A stretch of DNA of 64,000 bases from VXNE01 sp965116625 (lineage in GTDB: Bacteria > Pseudomonadota > Gammaproteobacteria > Pseudomonadales > Azotimanducaceae): contig OZ220717.1 of NCBI GenBank assembly GCA_965116625.1, forward strand, positions 806,001 through 870,000, written 5' to 3'. Under the pieces are notes generated by a model that was not told the origin of the DNA, did not search any database, and was given only the letters and a program-made list of their open reading frames with translations. A program made the position numbers and the translations under genes. Positions 9,080 through 17,880 of this stretch are shown one piece after another. Within the stretch, counting starts at the first letter, position 1, and the number at the start of each line of letters is the position of its first letter.

Positions 9080-10040
9080 CCGAATGGCTTCTAACATGCG
9101 TGGCCGCGCAAGCGGCGCGCCACGGGCGGCGATCGCAGGCGCTCTTGACATGCAGGACTTGGCGCCGCCTCGTCAACGGGCCGCCTGGCGCGACTACCTG
9201 GAACTGACCAAACCCCGGGTGGTCGGACTCATGTTGCTGTGCGCCGCCGTCGGCATGGTGCTCGCGAGCCCGAGCCTTGCGCAGCTTGCCACCATGGCCT
9301 ACGCCCTCGCCGGCATCGCCCTCGTCGCAGGGTCCGCCGCCGCAGTGAATCACCTTGCGGAGGCCCGAATCGACGCGCGCATGGCGCGCACTCGCAACCG
9401 TCCCGTAGTGCAGGGCCGGGTGACGCCCGCCTCGGGGGTCGCCTTCTGCGCGGTCACGGGGATCGCGGGGATGCTCGTGCTGTACCTGCTGGTCAACCCG
9501 CTGACCGCGTGGCTCAATCTCGCTTCCTGGGTCGGCTACGGCCTGTTCTACACGTTCTACCTGAAACGCGCGACTCCCCAGAACACGGTGATCGGCGGTC
9601 TCTTCGGCGCATTGCCCCCGCTCTTCGGCTGGACGGCCATGACGAACACGGTGGAGCTCGAAGCGTTGTTGCTGGTGCTCATCATCTTTGTCTGGACGCC
9701 GCCGCACTTCTGGGCGCTGGCGCTTGATCGCAAGGAGGAGTACACGGACGCCGACATCCCGGTGTTGCCCGTGACGCACGGTGAGCAGGTGACCCGGCGG
9801 CACATCCTGGCCTACACCATCCTGCTGGTGGCAGCCAGTGTCCTGCCCTATGTCACGGGCATGAGCAGGATGCTCTACCTCATCGGCGCCCTGGCACTCG
9901 GCGGCGTGTTCATATACTGGGCGGTGGCGTTGCTCATCGGAACGCGCGCGGACGCGCCGAAGCGGGCTTTCCATTATTCCATCGTCTATCTCGCCGCCTT
10001 GTTCGGGTTGCTCGTGGCCGATCACTATCTGATCGCCTGA
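9072..10040 (+). CDS. ctaB: protoheme IX farnesyltransferase (heme O synthase)
   Basis: UbiA-family membrane prenyltransferase that farnesylates heme B to heme O, the step before CtaA. Motifs are LTKPRVVGLML, NHLAEARIDARMARTRNRP (the aspartate-rich Mg site) and YTDADIPVLPVTHGEQVTRR (second polar site), with multiple transmembrane segments. The frame is open from 9015. The ATG at 9072, overlapping ctaA by 8 bp, is preferred. The ATG at 9150 (MQDLAPP) is a reasonable shorter alternative, because the first 25 residues are poorly conserved in the family. Confidence 0.93.
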   Translation: MASRMASNMRGRASGAPRAAIAGALDMQDLAPPRQRAAWRDYLELTKPRVVGLMLLCAAVGMVLASPSLAQLATMAYALAGIALVAGSAAAVNHLAEARIDARMARTRNRPVVQGRVTPASGVAFCAVTGIAGMLVLYLLVNPLTAWLNLASWVGYGLFYTFYLKRATPQNTVIGGLFGALPPLFGWTAMTNTVELEALLLVLIIFVWTPPHFWALALDRKEEYTDADIPVLPVTHGEQVTRRHILAYTILLVAASVLPYVTGMSRMLYLIGALALGGVFIYWAVALLIGTRADAPKRAFHYSIVYLAALFGLLVADHYLIA

Positions 10041-10127
10041 TCGCCCATATCGCTAACGGCGGGCCAGCCGCCCGTTTGAAAATCGCGGCGTCGCTCCTTA
10101 TGCTCATCGCCTTCCTGAGGTGACCCA

Positions 10128-11378
10128 ATGTCTGAAGCCGCGGATCTCGCGGACGATCCAGCTACGCAATACGCCGCCGTGCGCGGGCAAACGGAGCTGC
10201 TCTGCCGGCCGCTTGCAGTGGACGACTATGGCGTCCAGCCCATGGCGGACGCGAGCCCGCCGAAATGGCACCTCGCCCATACCACCTGGTTCTTCGAGAC
10301 GTTTCTGCTGAAGCCGTTCGCCGCCGGTTACGCACCGTTCGACGACGCCTTCGAGTACCTCTTCAATTCGTACTACAACGGTGTGGGCCGGCAGTACCCG
10401 CGCCTGAAGCGGGGCCTCCTTTCCCGCCCGACGGTGGAACAGGTGTTCGACTACCGCGCCCATGTGGACGCGGCGATGCTCACCCTGCTTGCCCGGGAAG
10501 ACGAGACGCTTCGCGGGCGGACGATCCTCGGCATCAACCACGAACAACAGCACCAGGAACTCCTCGTCACCGACATCAAGTACAACCTGGGCCTGAACCC
10601 GTTGCGCCCGGCCTACAACAGCGAGCGCCACGACGGGCCCGGCGAGGCGCGCCCGGCCTCCTTCGCGACCGTCCCTGGCGGCCTCGTGGAAATCGGCGCA
10701 GCGGGCTCTGGATTCGCGTTCGACAACGAGACGCCGCGGCACAAGGTGTGGCTGTCGGAATTCGCTCTGGCGGACCGGCTGGTGTCGTGTGGCGAATATC
10801 TCTCCTTCATGGAGGACGGCGGCTATCGCAACCCGGCGCTCTGGCTTTCGGAAGGCTGGGCGGCGCTGCAACGCCATGGCTGGAAGGCGCCGCTTTACTG
10901 GCTTGCGCGGGACGGCGAGTGGTTCGAGTACACGCTTGGCGGAAGCCGTCCCGTCGATGGGGGCTCGCCGGTGTGTCACGTCAGCTTTTTCGAAGCCGAT
11001 GCCTTCGCGCGGTGGGCGGGAGCGCGGCTGCCCACGGAGGCGGAATGGGAAACCGCCGCCGCGTCGCATGCGGTGGCGGGCAACTTCAGTGACAGCGGAC
11101 GACTGCACCCAAGGTCTTCGCGGGGCGCTGGCATGACGCAACTCTTCGGCGATGTCTGGGAGTGGACGGCCAGCGCATACGGCCCCTATCCCGGTTTCAG
11201 GCCGCTGGACGGAACGCTCGGGGAATACAACGGCAAGTTCATGGCAAACCAGATGGTTCTGCGGGGCGGGTCGTGCGCAACTCCGCCCGGCCACGTGCGC
11301 TCGAGTTACCGCAACTTCTTCTATGCGCCGGATCGCTGGCAGTTTTCCGGAATCAGGTTGGCGAAGGATGCCCGGTAG
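10128..11378 (+). CDS. egtB: ergothioneine biosynthesis sulfoxide synthase EgtB
   Basis: Non-heme iron enzyme joining a cysteine-type thiol to hercynine with O2, the central step to ergothioneine. The N-terminal DinB-like domain supplies the histidine iron ligands (KWHLAHTTWFFE and NHEQQHQELL). The C-terminal FGE-sulfatase/formylglycine-like domain includes RLPTEAEWETAAA, LFGDVWEWTASAYGPYPGF and VLRGGSCATPPGHVRSSYRNFF. It has 416 residues and a GAGGTGAC ribosome site before the ATG. It starts a tight four-gene operon and overlaps egtD by 11 bp. Confidence 0.95.
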   Translation: MSEAADLADDPATQYAAVRGQTELLCRPLAVDDYGVQPMADASPPKWHLAHTTWFFETFLLKPFAAGYAPFDDAFEYLFNSYYNGVGRQYPRLKRGLLSRPTVEQVFDYRAHVDAAMLTLLAREDETLRGRTILGINHEQQHQELLVTDIKYNLGLNPLRPAYNSERHDGPGEARPASFATVPGGLVEIGAAGSGFAFDNETPRHKVWLSEFALADRLVSCGEYLSFMEDGGYRNPALWLSEGWAALQRHGWKAPLYWLARDGEWFEYTLGGSRPVDGGSPVCHVSFFEADAFARWAGARLPTEAEWETAAASHAVAGNFSDSGRLHPRSSRGAGMTQLFGDVWEWTASAYGPYPGFRPLDGTLGEYNGKFMANQMVLRGGSCATPPGHVRSSYRNFFYAPDRWQFSGIRLAKDAR

Positions 11379-12351
11379 CGTCGGCGAAAAGGCCGGCCGG
11401 CGGGAGTTCCGGTTCTTCGACCGGAAACCGTCGGTTCCAGACGCGACAGAGGAACTGGTCGCGGGATTGTCGGGGCCCGTCAAGGCGGTTCCGCCGAAGT
11501 ACTTCTACGATGAGGCGGGTTCGAGTCTGTTTGAACGGATCACGAGGCAGCCCGAGTATTACCTGACGCGAACGGAGACCGGGATTCTTGAAGATAACCG
11601 GGACGACCTGGCCCGATGGGTGGGGCCGGACGCGTGCCTGGTGGAATACGGCAGCGGGTCGAGCGCCAAGACGCGCATACTGCTCGAAGCATGCCGTCCG
11701 GCCGCCTACGTCCCTGTTGATATCTCGCGTGAGCATCTCCTCGCCTCGGCGCGACGCATCCACGAGGACTTCGACGGCCTGGCCGTCTATCCCACCTGCG
11801 CGGACTATGGCCAGCCTTTCGAACTGCCGTCGCTCGCGGACGACCTGCGAAGGGTCGGCTTCTTCCCCGGCTCCACCGTGGGCAACCTCGAGCCGGAAGA
11901 GGTCCCCGATTTCCTGACAGGCCTGGGCCGCGTCCTCGGTCCCGGCGGCCGTCTGATTGTGGGCGTTGACACCAGGAAGGCGGAAGCCATGCTGAACGCC
12001 GCTTACAACGATGCGGCGGGCATCACGCGCGCTTTCAACCTCAACGTGTTGCGCCACGTCAACGCGATTGCGGGAGCGGACTTTGACACGACGAAGTTCG
12101 AGCACGAAGCCGTGTACAACGCCGAGCACGGACGCATCGAAATGTACCTGTCGAGCACGGAGGCACAAACGGTTCGTGTGGACGGCGCGTTGATCGAATT
12201 CGAGCGCGGCGAACGCATCCATACCGAGCACTCCTACAAGTACGAAGCGGAGGAATTCGCGGTACTGGCGCACCGGGGAGGGCTTCGCCTGCTTGAAGTT
12301 CGGCGCGATGAGAACGGCCATTTCATGGTTCTGCTTTTGGAAAAACGGTGA
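11368..12351 (+). CDS. egtD: L-histidine N-alpha-methyltransferase EgtD
   Basis: Trimethylates the histidine amino group to hercynine (histidine betaine), feeding EgtB. The fold markers are KYFYDEAGSSLFERITRQPEYYLTRTE, the SAM motif LVEYGSGSSAKTRILLEA and the substrate-side NLNVLRHVNAIAGADFD. The ATG at 11368 yields 327 residues, near the 321 of the mycobacterial enzyme; the longer open frame upstream lies inside egtB. The stop overlaps the next start as TGATG, so the operon is translationally coupled. Confidence 0.95.
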   Translation: MPGSVGEKAGRREFRFFDRKPSVPDATEELVAGLSGPVKAVPPKYFYDEAGSSLFERITRQPEYYLTRTETGILEDNRDDLARWVGPDACLVEYGSGSSAKTRILLEACRPAAYVPVDISREHLLASARRIHEDFDGLAVYPTCADYGQPFELPSLADDLRRVGFFPGSTVGNLEPEEVPDFLTGLGRVLGPGGRLIVGVDTRKAEAMLNAAYNDAAGITRAFNLNVLRHVNAIAGADFDTTKFEHEAVYNAEHGRIEMYLSSTEAQTVRVDGALIEFERGERIHTEHSYKYEAEEFAVLAHRGGLRLLEVRRDENGHFMVLLLEKR

Positions 12352-13223
12352 TGGCCGGGCCGGTTGTTGGTAGCCTCGGACCGGCGGCCGGAAAGGCGGG
12401 GGGCATGCACCGGATGACGGAACTGCAGACGTATCTCTACGACCTGCAGGGATACCTGGTGGTCGAGGACGTGCTCGACGCCAGCGAAGTCGCCACCCTG
12501 AAGGCGCTGATCGACGAGCAGGACCTCTCCAACCTGCCGCGGAACCACCGTTTCGGGGGTGCCGGGGGCAGCGCCGATACCGGTCCGGGCTTCCTGGCAT
12601 GGGGCGAGGCATTCGTGGCGCTCATGGATCATCCGCTGGTCATGGAGGTCATGCGCGCACAACTTGGCGACTGCTTTCGCCTTGACCGGATCTTCGGCAT
12701 GCACATGCGGCGGGGCCAGACAAAGGGGAAGCTGCATTCGGACTACGGGGCGTCCCAGCCGTTTTCGCGCGCCGAACCGGGGCGTTACTTCACGCCACCG
12801 CTCCATGAAGCGCTCCATGGCTTTGGCATCGCGGCCTGGAACCTGACCGACACCGGACCCGAGCATGGTGGTCTGCGGGTCATACCGGGCAGCCACAACA
12901 GCCACTACAAGCTGCCGCAGGCGATCCGGGACGAGTCGTTCGACGATGTTGTCACGATCATTGAAGCGCCGGCGGGGAGCGTTACGTTTTTCTCCGAAGC
13001 AATGACGCACGCCACATCGGCCTGGAGCGCCGGCCATCACCGCTACACGCTGCTCTACAAATACTGCGCGTCGCAACTCTCCTGGTCGCGAACGCGCGTC
13101 ACGGCGCCCGAGCACCTGCCGCTGACGGACAGGCAGCGGCAACTCCTGGAAGAGCCCGCAGGTGCCCACTGGTTCTTTCGAAGCCTGTTCGAAGAGAACG
13201 CTTCGGCAAGAACCAGATCATGA
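12351..13223 (+). CDS. phytanoyl-CoA dioxygenase (PhyH) family protein
   Basis: Predicted Fe(II)/2-oxoglutarate oxygenase. The facial triad is visible as HSD in KLHSDYGAS and the distal histidine in EAMTHATSAW; the 2OG-binding arginine is probably in HHRYTLLYK. It has 290 residues. The ATG at 12351 overlaps the egtD stop; an internal ATG at 12405 preceded by a purine-rich tract is an alternative start. Its place between egtD and a BCCT transporter suggests a substrate related to hercynine, ergothioneine or another betaine. That link is inference. Confidence 0.85.
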   Translation: MAGPVVGSLGPAAGKAGGMHRMTELQTYLYDLQGYLVVEDVLDASEVATLKALIDEQDLSNLPRNHRFGGAGGSADTGPGFLAWGEAFVALMDHPLVMEVMRAQLGDCFRLDRIFGMHMRRGQTKGKLHSDYGASQPFSRAEPGRYFTPPLHEALHGFGIAAWNLTDTGPEHGGLRVIPGSHNSHYKLPQAIRDESFDDVVTIIEAPAGSVTFFSEAMTHATSAWSAGHHRYTLLYKYCASQLSWSRTRVTAPEHLPLTDRQRQLLEEPAGAHWFFRSLFEENASARTRS

Positions 13224-14722
13224 CGAGACCCACGGTCGATTGGCCGTTATTCGCCGCCAGCGCCACGCTGATCCTGGGCGTCTGCGGGGCGATGGCCCTG
13301 GTTCCCGAGCAGGCTTCCGTAATGGTGGCCGCGGTGTACGACTGGATCTCCGGCCACCTGGGCCTCCTGTACCAGTGGATGACGCTCGGCGCGACCGTCG
13401 TGCTGCTGGTCGTTGCATTCGGCAGGTACGGCCAGCGCCGGCTGGGTGGCGAAGGCGCAAAGGCGGACTACTCCAACTTCTCGTGGATGTCGATGTTGTT
13501 CTGCGCCGGAATCGGCGCCGGGCTGATGTACTGGTCCGTCATCGAGTGGGCCTACTACCTGGATACGCCGCCGCTCGGGCTCGAAGGGGGCTCCCCGGAG
13601 GCACAGGAATGGGCGGCCACCTACGGCATCTTCCACTGGGGCCTGTCGGCCTGGTGCATCTATTGCCTGCCGACCGTCGCCATCGCCTATCCCTACTATC
13701 AGCGGAAGATTCCGTACCTGCGGCTGTCGACTTCGCTCGTGGGCCTTTGCGGCGACGACGTGGTGAACAGGCCGCTCGGACGGGCCGTGGACTTCGTTTT
13801 CGTCATCGCCCTGGTGGGGGGGACTGGAACGTCACTGGGCCTTGCGACCCCGATGATCGCCGCCTGCGTCAGCGCCCTGTTCGGCACCCCCGAATCCTTC
13901 TTCCTCGAGGTCGTGGTGCTGTTCGTGGTGGTCTGCCTGTTCGCGGCCAGCGTTTATCTCGGGCTGGACCGGGGAATCAAGCGCCTGAGCAACATCAATG
14001 CCGGGGTGGCGGGCCTGTTCGTGCTGTTCGTGCTGCTGGCCGGCCCCACCTACTTCGTGCTCAAGCTCGGCACCAACAGCCTGGGCCTGATGGTGCAGGA
14101 GTTCGTGCGCCTCAACACCTGGACGGACCCGATCCTCGAGACCGGGTTCGTGGAGGACTGGAGCGTCTTCTACTGGGCGTGGTGGCTCGCCTACGGTCCG
14201 TACATAGGCGTGTTCGTCACGCGAATCTCCCGAGGCCGGACGCTCAGACAGCTCATTCTCGGCATGGTGGGCTTCGGCACCCTGGGTTGCGCGATCTTCT
14301 TCATATGCATCGGCAATACGGCGATGTGGATGGACCTGCAGAACATCGTCCCGGTGCGCGAGTTCGTGGCTGCCGGCAGCGCGGACACGGCGATCGCGCT
14401 CATCATCCAGGCGCTGCCGTTGCATCCGTTGCCGCTGATCGCCTTCATCGTGGTGACGTTCATATTCATCGCCACGACCTATGACTCAGGGTCCTACGCC
14501 ATCTCGGCCGCGGCGACGCGACGCCTGGTGGCGGGCGTCAATCCACACCGCTGGCACCGCGTCTTCTGGGCGTTCTCGCTCGCCGTGCTGCCCGTCACGC
14601 TCATGCTCGTGGACGATGGCCTGGACGCGGTCAAGTCGGCGGTGCTGGTCGTTTCGCTGCCCCTGCTCGCCATCGGCGTGGCGATGGTGGTTTCGTTGTT
14701 CAAGACGTTGCGGGAAACCTAA
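13220..14722 (+). CDS. BCCT family betaine/carnitine/choline transporter
   Basis: Secondary transporter for quaternary ammonium compounds. It has 500 residues with about 12 hydrophobic segments. The BCCT signature is intact: WSVFYWAWWLAYGPYIGVFV followed by TRISRGRTLR. GIGAGLMYWSVIEWAYY near residue 100 is the usual substrate-proximal region. It overlaps the PhyH gene by 4 bp (ATGA) and closes the ergothioneine operon. Ergothioneine and hercynine are both betaines, so uptake or exchange of one of them is a sensible hypothesis; glycine betaine or choline cannot be excluded. Confidence 0.93.
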   Translation: MTRPTVDWPLFAASATLILGVCGAMALVPEQASVMVAAVYDWISGHLGLLYQWMTLGATVVLLVVAFGRYGQRRLGGEGAKADYSNFSWMSMLFCAGIGAGLMYWSVIEWAYYLDTPPLGLEGGSPEAQEWAATYGIFHWGLSAWCIYCLPTVAIAYPYYQRKIPYLRLSTSLVGLCGDDVVNRPLGRAVDFVFVIALVGGTGTSLGLATPMIAACVSALFGTPESFFLEVVVLFVVVCLFAASVYLGLDRGIKRLSNINAGVAGLFVLFVLLAGPTYFVLKLGTNSLGLMVQEFVRLNTWTDPILETGFVEDWSVFYWAWWLAYGPYIGVFVTRISRGRTLRQLILGMVGFGTLGCAIFFICIGNTAMWMDLQNIVPVREFVAAGSADTAIALIIQALPLHPLPLIAFIVVTFIFIATTYDSGSYAISAAATRRLVAGVNPHRWHRVFWAFSLAVLPVTLMLVDDGLDAVKSAVLVVSLPLLAIGVAMVVSLFKTLRET

Positions 14723-14762
14723 GTCGGGAACGTCGAAGCCATCGAGGCGCTGCCCTATCTGG

Positions 14763-15764
14763 CTAGCTTGAGCAGCGGCCGCCGCCGAGTACGCAAAACC
14801 GGGAACAATGGGGATGGTTCAGGGGCACCTCGCCGAGGCTGTCGGCAAGCCGGCGTCCGAGGCGGGACACCGCCGCATAGGGGAGCAGCGTACAGCTGAC
14901 GACTTCCGGGGCAGCCGCCCCCTTGCGCTTGATCACCATGCGGGATGAGGCGCACATCATGTCCTGTGGATGCACTCCCAGCGCCTCCCAGCAGTCGATA
15001 GAGATCTCCGGTGTGGCTGCGGCTTCATCCATTTCGGGAAAGAGCACGAGGGATTCCGGCGAATATGCGTCGACATCGACTCCCTCGGCCTGGAACAGCG
15101 CGTGAAAGCCGTCCCTTAGCGCCTCCTCCCCGTCGCCCCAGCGCTGGCGGCCGGCAACGCGAATGGTGAAACCGTGGTCGCTGAGCCAGCGCAGTCCCTC
15201 GATGGTTGGCGTCCAGGAACGGCGACCGCGCTCCTGCTCGTGCAATTCGCGCCGGAAGTGGTCTATCGAGACGCGCAATACCAGGCGCTCGCCATACTTG
15301 TCCCGCAATGCCAGCAAGCCGTCGGCGCACTTCATCATGGGCCGCATGGCATTGGTGAGCACGAGAACCCGGAATCCCTCTTTCAGGCAGTCTTCGAGCA
15401 TCATGAGAATGTCGGGATTCATGAACGGTTCGCCGCCGGTGAAGCCGATCTCCTCCGTGCCCAGGCCAAGTGCCGTTACTTCGTCAAGGTAGCCCTTCAC
15501 CTCCGCTCGACCGAGGTAGACAAGCCGGTCATTGCTGGGACTGGACTCGATGTAGCAGTTCTCGCAGGCGAGATTGCACAGGGTGCCGGTGTTGAACCAG
15601 AGCGTGCGCAGGGAGCGCAGGGCCACCCGGGCGCGGAGCTTGCCCTCCGCCGTCCGGTCGGGATCGATGAACTTCCCGTTGATGGCAGCGGGGTTACTGT
15701 CAGTCTGCTGCCAGCCGGTCATGGGCCGGGGATCCGGTGGTGTCCTGACAATGACTTCGGCCAT
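14763..15764 (-). CDS. radical SAM protein with C-terminal cysteine cluster
   Basis: The radical SAM [4Fe-4S] site is C63-x3-C67-x2-C70 (TLCNLACENCYIE), with the SAM-contact motif FTGGEPFMNPDI downstream and TNAMRPMMK and SIDHFRRELHE in order. The C-terminus adds C320, C324 and C331 (HPHCSRFCVLGGGRC) and a nearby CTLLP cysteine, so an auxiliary cluster is possible. Length is 333. The substrate is unknown. It is divergent from the XRE gene at 16030, separated by 265 bp, and convergent with the BCCT gene. I do not recognise a specific subfamily. Confidence 0.88.
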   Translation of the reverse strand: MAEVIVRTPPDPRPMTGWQQTDSNPAAINGKFIDPDRTAEGKLRARVALRSLRTLWFNTGTLCNLACENCYIESSPSNDRLVYLGRAEVKGYLDEVTALGLGTEEIGFTGGEPFMNPDILMMLEDCLKEGFRVLVLTNAMRPMMKCADGLLALRDKYGERLVLRVSIDHFRRELHEQERGRRSWTPTIEGLRWLSDHGFTIRVAGRQRWGDGEEALRDGFHALFQAEGVDVDAYSPESLVLFPEMDEAAATPEISIDCWEALGVHPQDMMCASSRMVIKRKGAAAPEVVSCTLLPYAAVSRLGRRLADSLGEVPLNHPHCSRFCVLGGGRCSS

Positions 15765-15991
15765 TACCCCATCCCTTTTCGAATGTGGTCCGGACGCCTG
15801 ATTCGCCGAACCGGTGCGAGGTCCAGCGGGTATACCACCATGAGGGTCAATTGGCGACCACGCTTACCCGTTTGACGCGCCCGGCTCTCCGAAGTTCTTT
15901 GCCCGTCATGGTGACTCAGGTCAGCGTGGCGGGCCGGCGAGTCACGGATGCTGACGGCACGCCCATTGAAAGCGGTCATCCCGAGCAGCAC

Positions 15992-16027
15992 TTGAAAAAG
16001 CGTGTGGTGTGTCCTATATACTACACA
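15992..16027 (+). promoter_or_regulatory. strong promoter with embedded dyad operator for the XRE gene
   Basis: TTGAAA (15992-15997), a 17-bp spacer and TATATA (16015-16020) form a near-consensus sigma-70 promoter. The -10 is the centre of an imperfect palindrome, TGTGT-cc-TATATA-ct-ACACA (16008-16027). The expected transcription start falls at about 16027-16030, at or next to the ATG at 16030, so the mRNA should be leaderless or almost so. The dyad is a natural site for autorepression by the XRE protein. Confidence 0.65.
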
Positions 16028-16029
16028 CT

Positions 16030-16380
16030 ATGCATTTCGGCGACAGTGTTCGGGCAGTTCGAGAACGCCTGCGGCGCGACGATCGTAGTTTTTCGCTGCG
16101 CCAGGTGGCTCAACGAATCGGGGTCGAGCCCGCTTATCTCAGCAAGATTGAGCGAGGCGATGTTGCCCCGCCTTCCGAGGCGACGACAGTTCGGTTGGCT
16201 CGTGAGCTGGGCGAGGATCCGGACGTGCTCCTCGCGATGGCGGGGAAAGTTTCGGGCGATCTGCAGGAGATCATCCGCAGGCGGCCTCAACTGTTCGCCG
16301 AATTGATCAGGCAACTGAAAGAAGCGCCCGACGACGCCATTCTCCGAGTGGTGCGCGAGGTGCGGGACGGAGAGTGGTAA
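16030..16380 (+). CDS. XRE family transcriptional regulator
   Basis: Small DNA-binding regulator of 116 residues starting MHFGDSVRAVRERLR. The helix-turn-helix is FSLRQVAQRIGVEPAYLSKIERGDVAPP, followed by an LARELGEDPDVLLAMAGK segment and a helical tail. The frame opens at 16009, but that GTG lies inside the promoter, so the ATG at 16030 is chosen. It probably represses its own promoter through the palindrome over the -10. The next gene follows after 12 bp and is presumably under the same control. Confidence 0.88.
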   Translation: MHFGDSVRAVRERLRRDDRSFSLRQVAQRIGVEPAYLSKIERGDVAPPSEATTVRLARELGEDPDVLLAMAGKVSGDLQEIIRRRPQLFAELIRQLKEAPDDAILRVVREVRDGEW

Positions 16381-16392
16381 GGAGCAACGTAA

Positions 16393-17388
16393 ATGATCAC
16401 CCTCGAAAACGACGTACTTGAGTTCCGGTTTCCGGAAGTTCACGAGAAGGCACGCTGCTCAATCGAGTTTCAGCGGACTTTGCGCATTCCCGATGACGAC
16501 AACGAATATCCGCTACCGCCGGGTCTGGGCCAGTTCCCGCTACGGCATCTGGACGACTTTGCAGCGCGGTGCCCCGAGGCATGGCGCCGGCGCGGCGGGG
16601 TTCTCCTGCCGATGCACCAGGCGGAAGCCCTGTGGATCAACTTTGGCGGGAGCTACGGCACATATCCGTTTGCGGTCAAGATATCGACCGGCAAGGTCTG
16701 TGCACTTACAGGGGATGCCTGGGTCAATCACCTCAACCGGGATCCGCAGGACTACGTTGTGCTGCCCGAACAGCCGTGGCTCGACGGCTATTGCGTCGAA
16801 ATGGGCGTGATTCGGCAGTTTGTCGCGATGCCCCTGGGCGAGGGTTACACCGTGGAGGAGCAGCTCACGGGTGCCGCGATGCACGGCGGGCTGCAGATCG
16901 TGGCCTACCCGATGAAGCGGGAGCGTTACGAAGAGCTTGGCGCCGAACGATATCAGTTCGTCTGTGACGGCGTGGTCCTGGAGTCCCGCGGCTCTGATAT
17001 GGGGCTTGCTCCGGGGGGACGAATGAAGCAGGAAATCTACGACGATCCGTACGGGCTCGATGCCTGGGATCAGCGGCACGCCAGCCGGTGTTTCGTCACG
17101 ATCGTAAATTCCGCGCAATGGATGGCTGTGACCGGCGAGCGGCCCCCGACGAACCCGCCTACTGCCAAAAGCTACACGGAAGCGGGATTGCCCTGGTTCG
17201 ACTACTACGGAGGCGATGTCGCTGCGGTAGATGGCGCCGAGAAGTTCAAGGGGATTGCCGGCGTAAGGAAAATCGCCGAGCAGAAGGGAAATCCGATGCC
17301 GGACAACGAGACCATCGATGGCCTCCGCGTCATCAACCTGGCCAACGGTGGGGTGAGGCGGGTGCGCGAAAGCCCGTTGGCCGAATGA
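16393..17388 (+). CDS. conserved hypothetical protein paired with XRE regulator
   Basis: This is a soluble protein of 331 residues with a good AAGGAG ribosome site. There is no signal peptide or membrane segment. The central part is rich in conserved-looking aromatic and glycine motifs (EALWINFGGSYGTYPFAVKI, QPWLDGYCVEMGVIRQFVAM, PLGEGYTVEEQLTG, GGLQIVAYPMK). I do not recognise a named family or active site. The 12-bp spacing to the XRE gene suggests that the two act together. Confidence 0.7.
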   Translation: MITLENDVLEFRFPEVHEKARCSIEFQRTLRIPDDDNEYPLPPGLGQFPLRHLDDFAARCPEAWRRRGGVLLPMHQAEALWINFGGSYGTYPFAVKISTGKVCALTGDAWVNHLNRDPQDYVVLPEQPWLDGYCVEMGVIRQFVAMPLGEGYTVEEQLTGAAMHGGLQIVAYPMKRERYEELGAERYQFVCDGVVLESRGSDMGLAPGGRMKQEIYDDPYGLDAWDQRHASRCFVTIVNSAQWMAVTGERPPTNPPTAKSYTEAGLPWFDYYGGDVAAVDGAEKFKGIAGVRKIAEQKGNPMPDNETIDGLRVINLANGGVRRVRESPLAE

Positions 17389-17409
17389 CGACCGCGAATC
17401 GGATAGCGC

Positions 17410-17784
17410 CTATCCGGGATCTTCCCGCACGAAGATGTCCACGTTTGTCATGAACGTGTTCCACACCTGCGTGGGCTTCGAGAGGGCCTCGTCCTCGAAT
17501 TGCCGGGCCAGCACCCACATGGCGTGAATCGTATCGCGGCCGTCCCCGTCCACGGCGAGACGGCAGGCGAACGAGGCCATGGAGTGCAGGTTGGCTTCGG
17601 CATCGCGCCAGTCGACCTGGAAGGCGAGCAACTCTCCGTTCTGCATGCCGGTGAGAGCGTAGCCCTTGTCAACCGCGGCACGCCCCTTGCGAGACCTGAA
17701 CTCGCCTTGGACGCGACCGGTAGCGTCCGCCTCGAACGTTACGGTGGAGCCGTTCTGGTTGATCCACGTGCCGTTGATGTCCAT
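17410..17784 (-). CDS. avidin/streptavidin family protein (putative biotin binder)
   Basis: A 124-residue protein whose whole length matches the avidin beta-barrel. The order of motifs is NGTWINQNGSTVTF (strand 1 with the Asn and Ser that contact biotin), YALTG, LAFQVDWRD, NLHSMASFACRLAV, IHAMWVLARQF and TQVWNTFMTNVDIFVRE, corresponding to the W-containing strands and the final hydrophobic-Asp loop. Phe stands where streptavidin has Trp79, as in chicken avidin. The ATG at 17784 is chosen over the one at 17820 because GGAGG lies 5 bp before it. No signal peptide is present, so it is probably cytoplasmic, unlike streptavidin. Confidence 0.8.
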   Translation of the reverse strand: MDINGTWINQNGSTVTFEADATGRVQGEFRSRKGRAAVDKGYALTGMQNGELLAFQVDWRDAEANLHSMASFACRLAVDGDGRDTIHAMWVLARQFEDEALSKPTQVWNTFMTNVDIFVREDPG

Positions 17785-17880
17785 CCGCGCCTCCGCTGGG
17801 GATTCCCGATGTGTGCTCATGGGCGGGTAGCGGCTACTATTGGCGCTTCCCGCCATAGCGCCAAGGTTACTACGCAGCCC

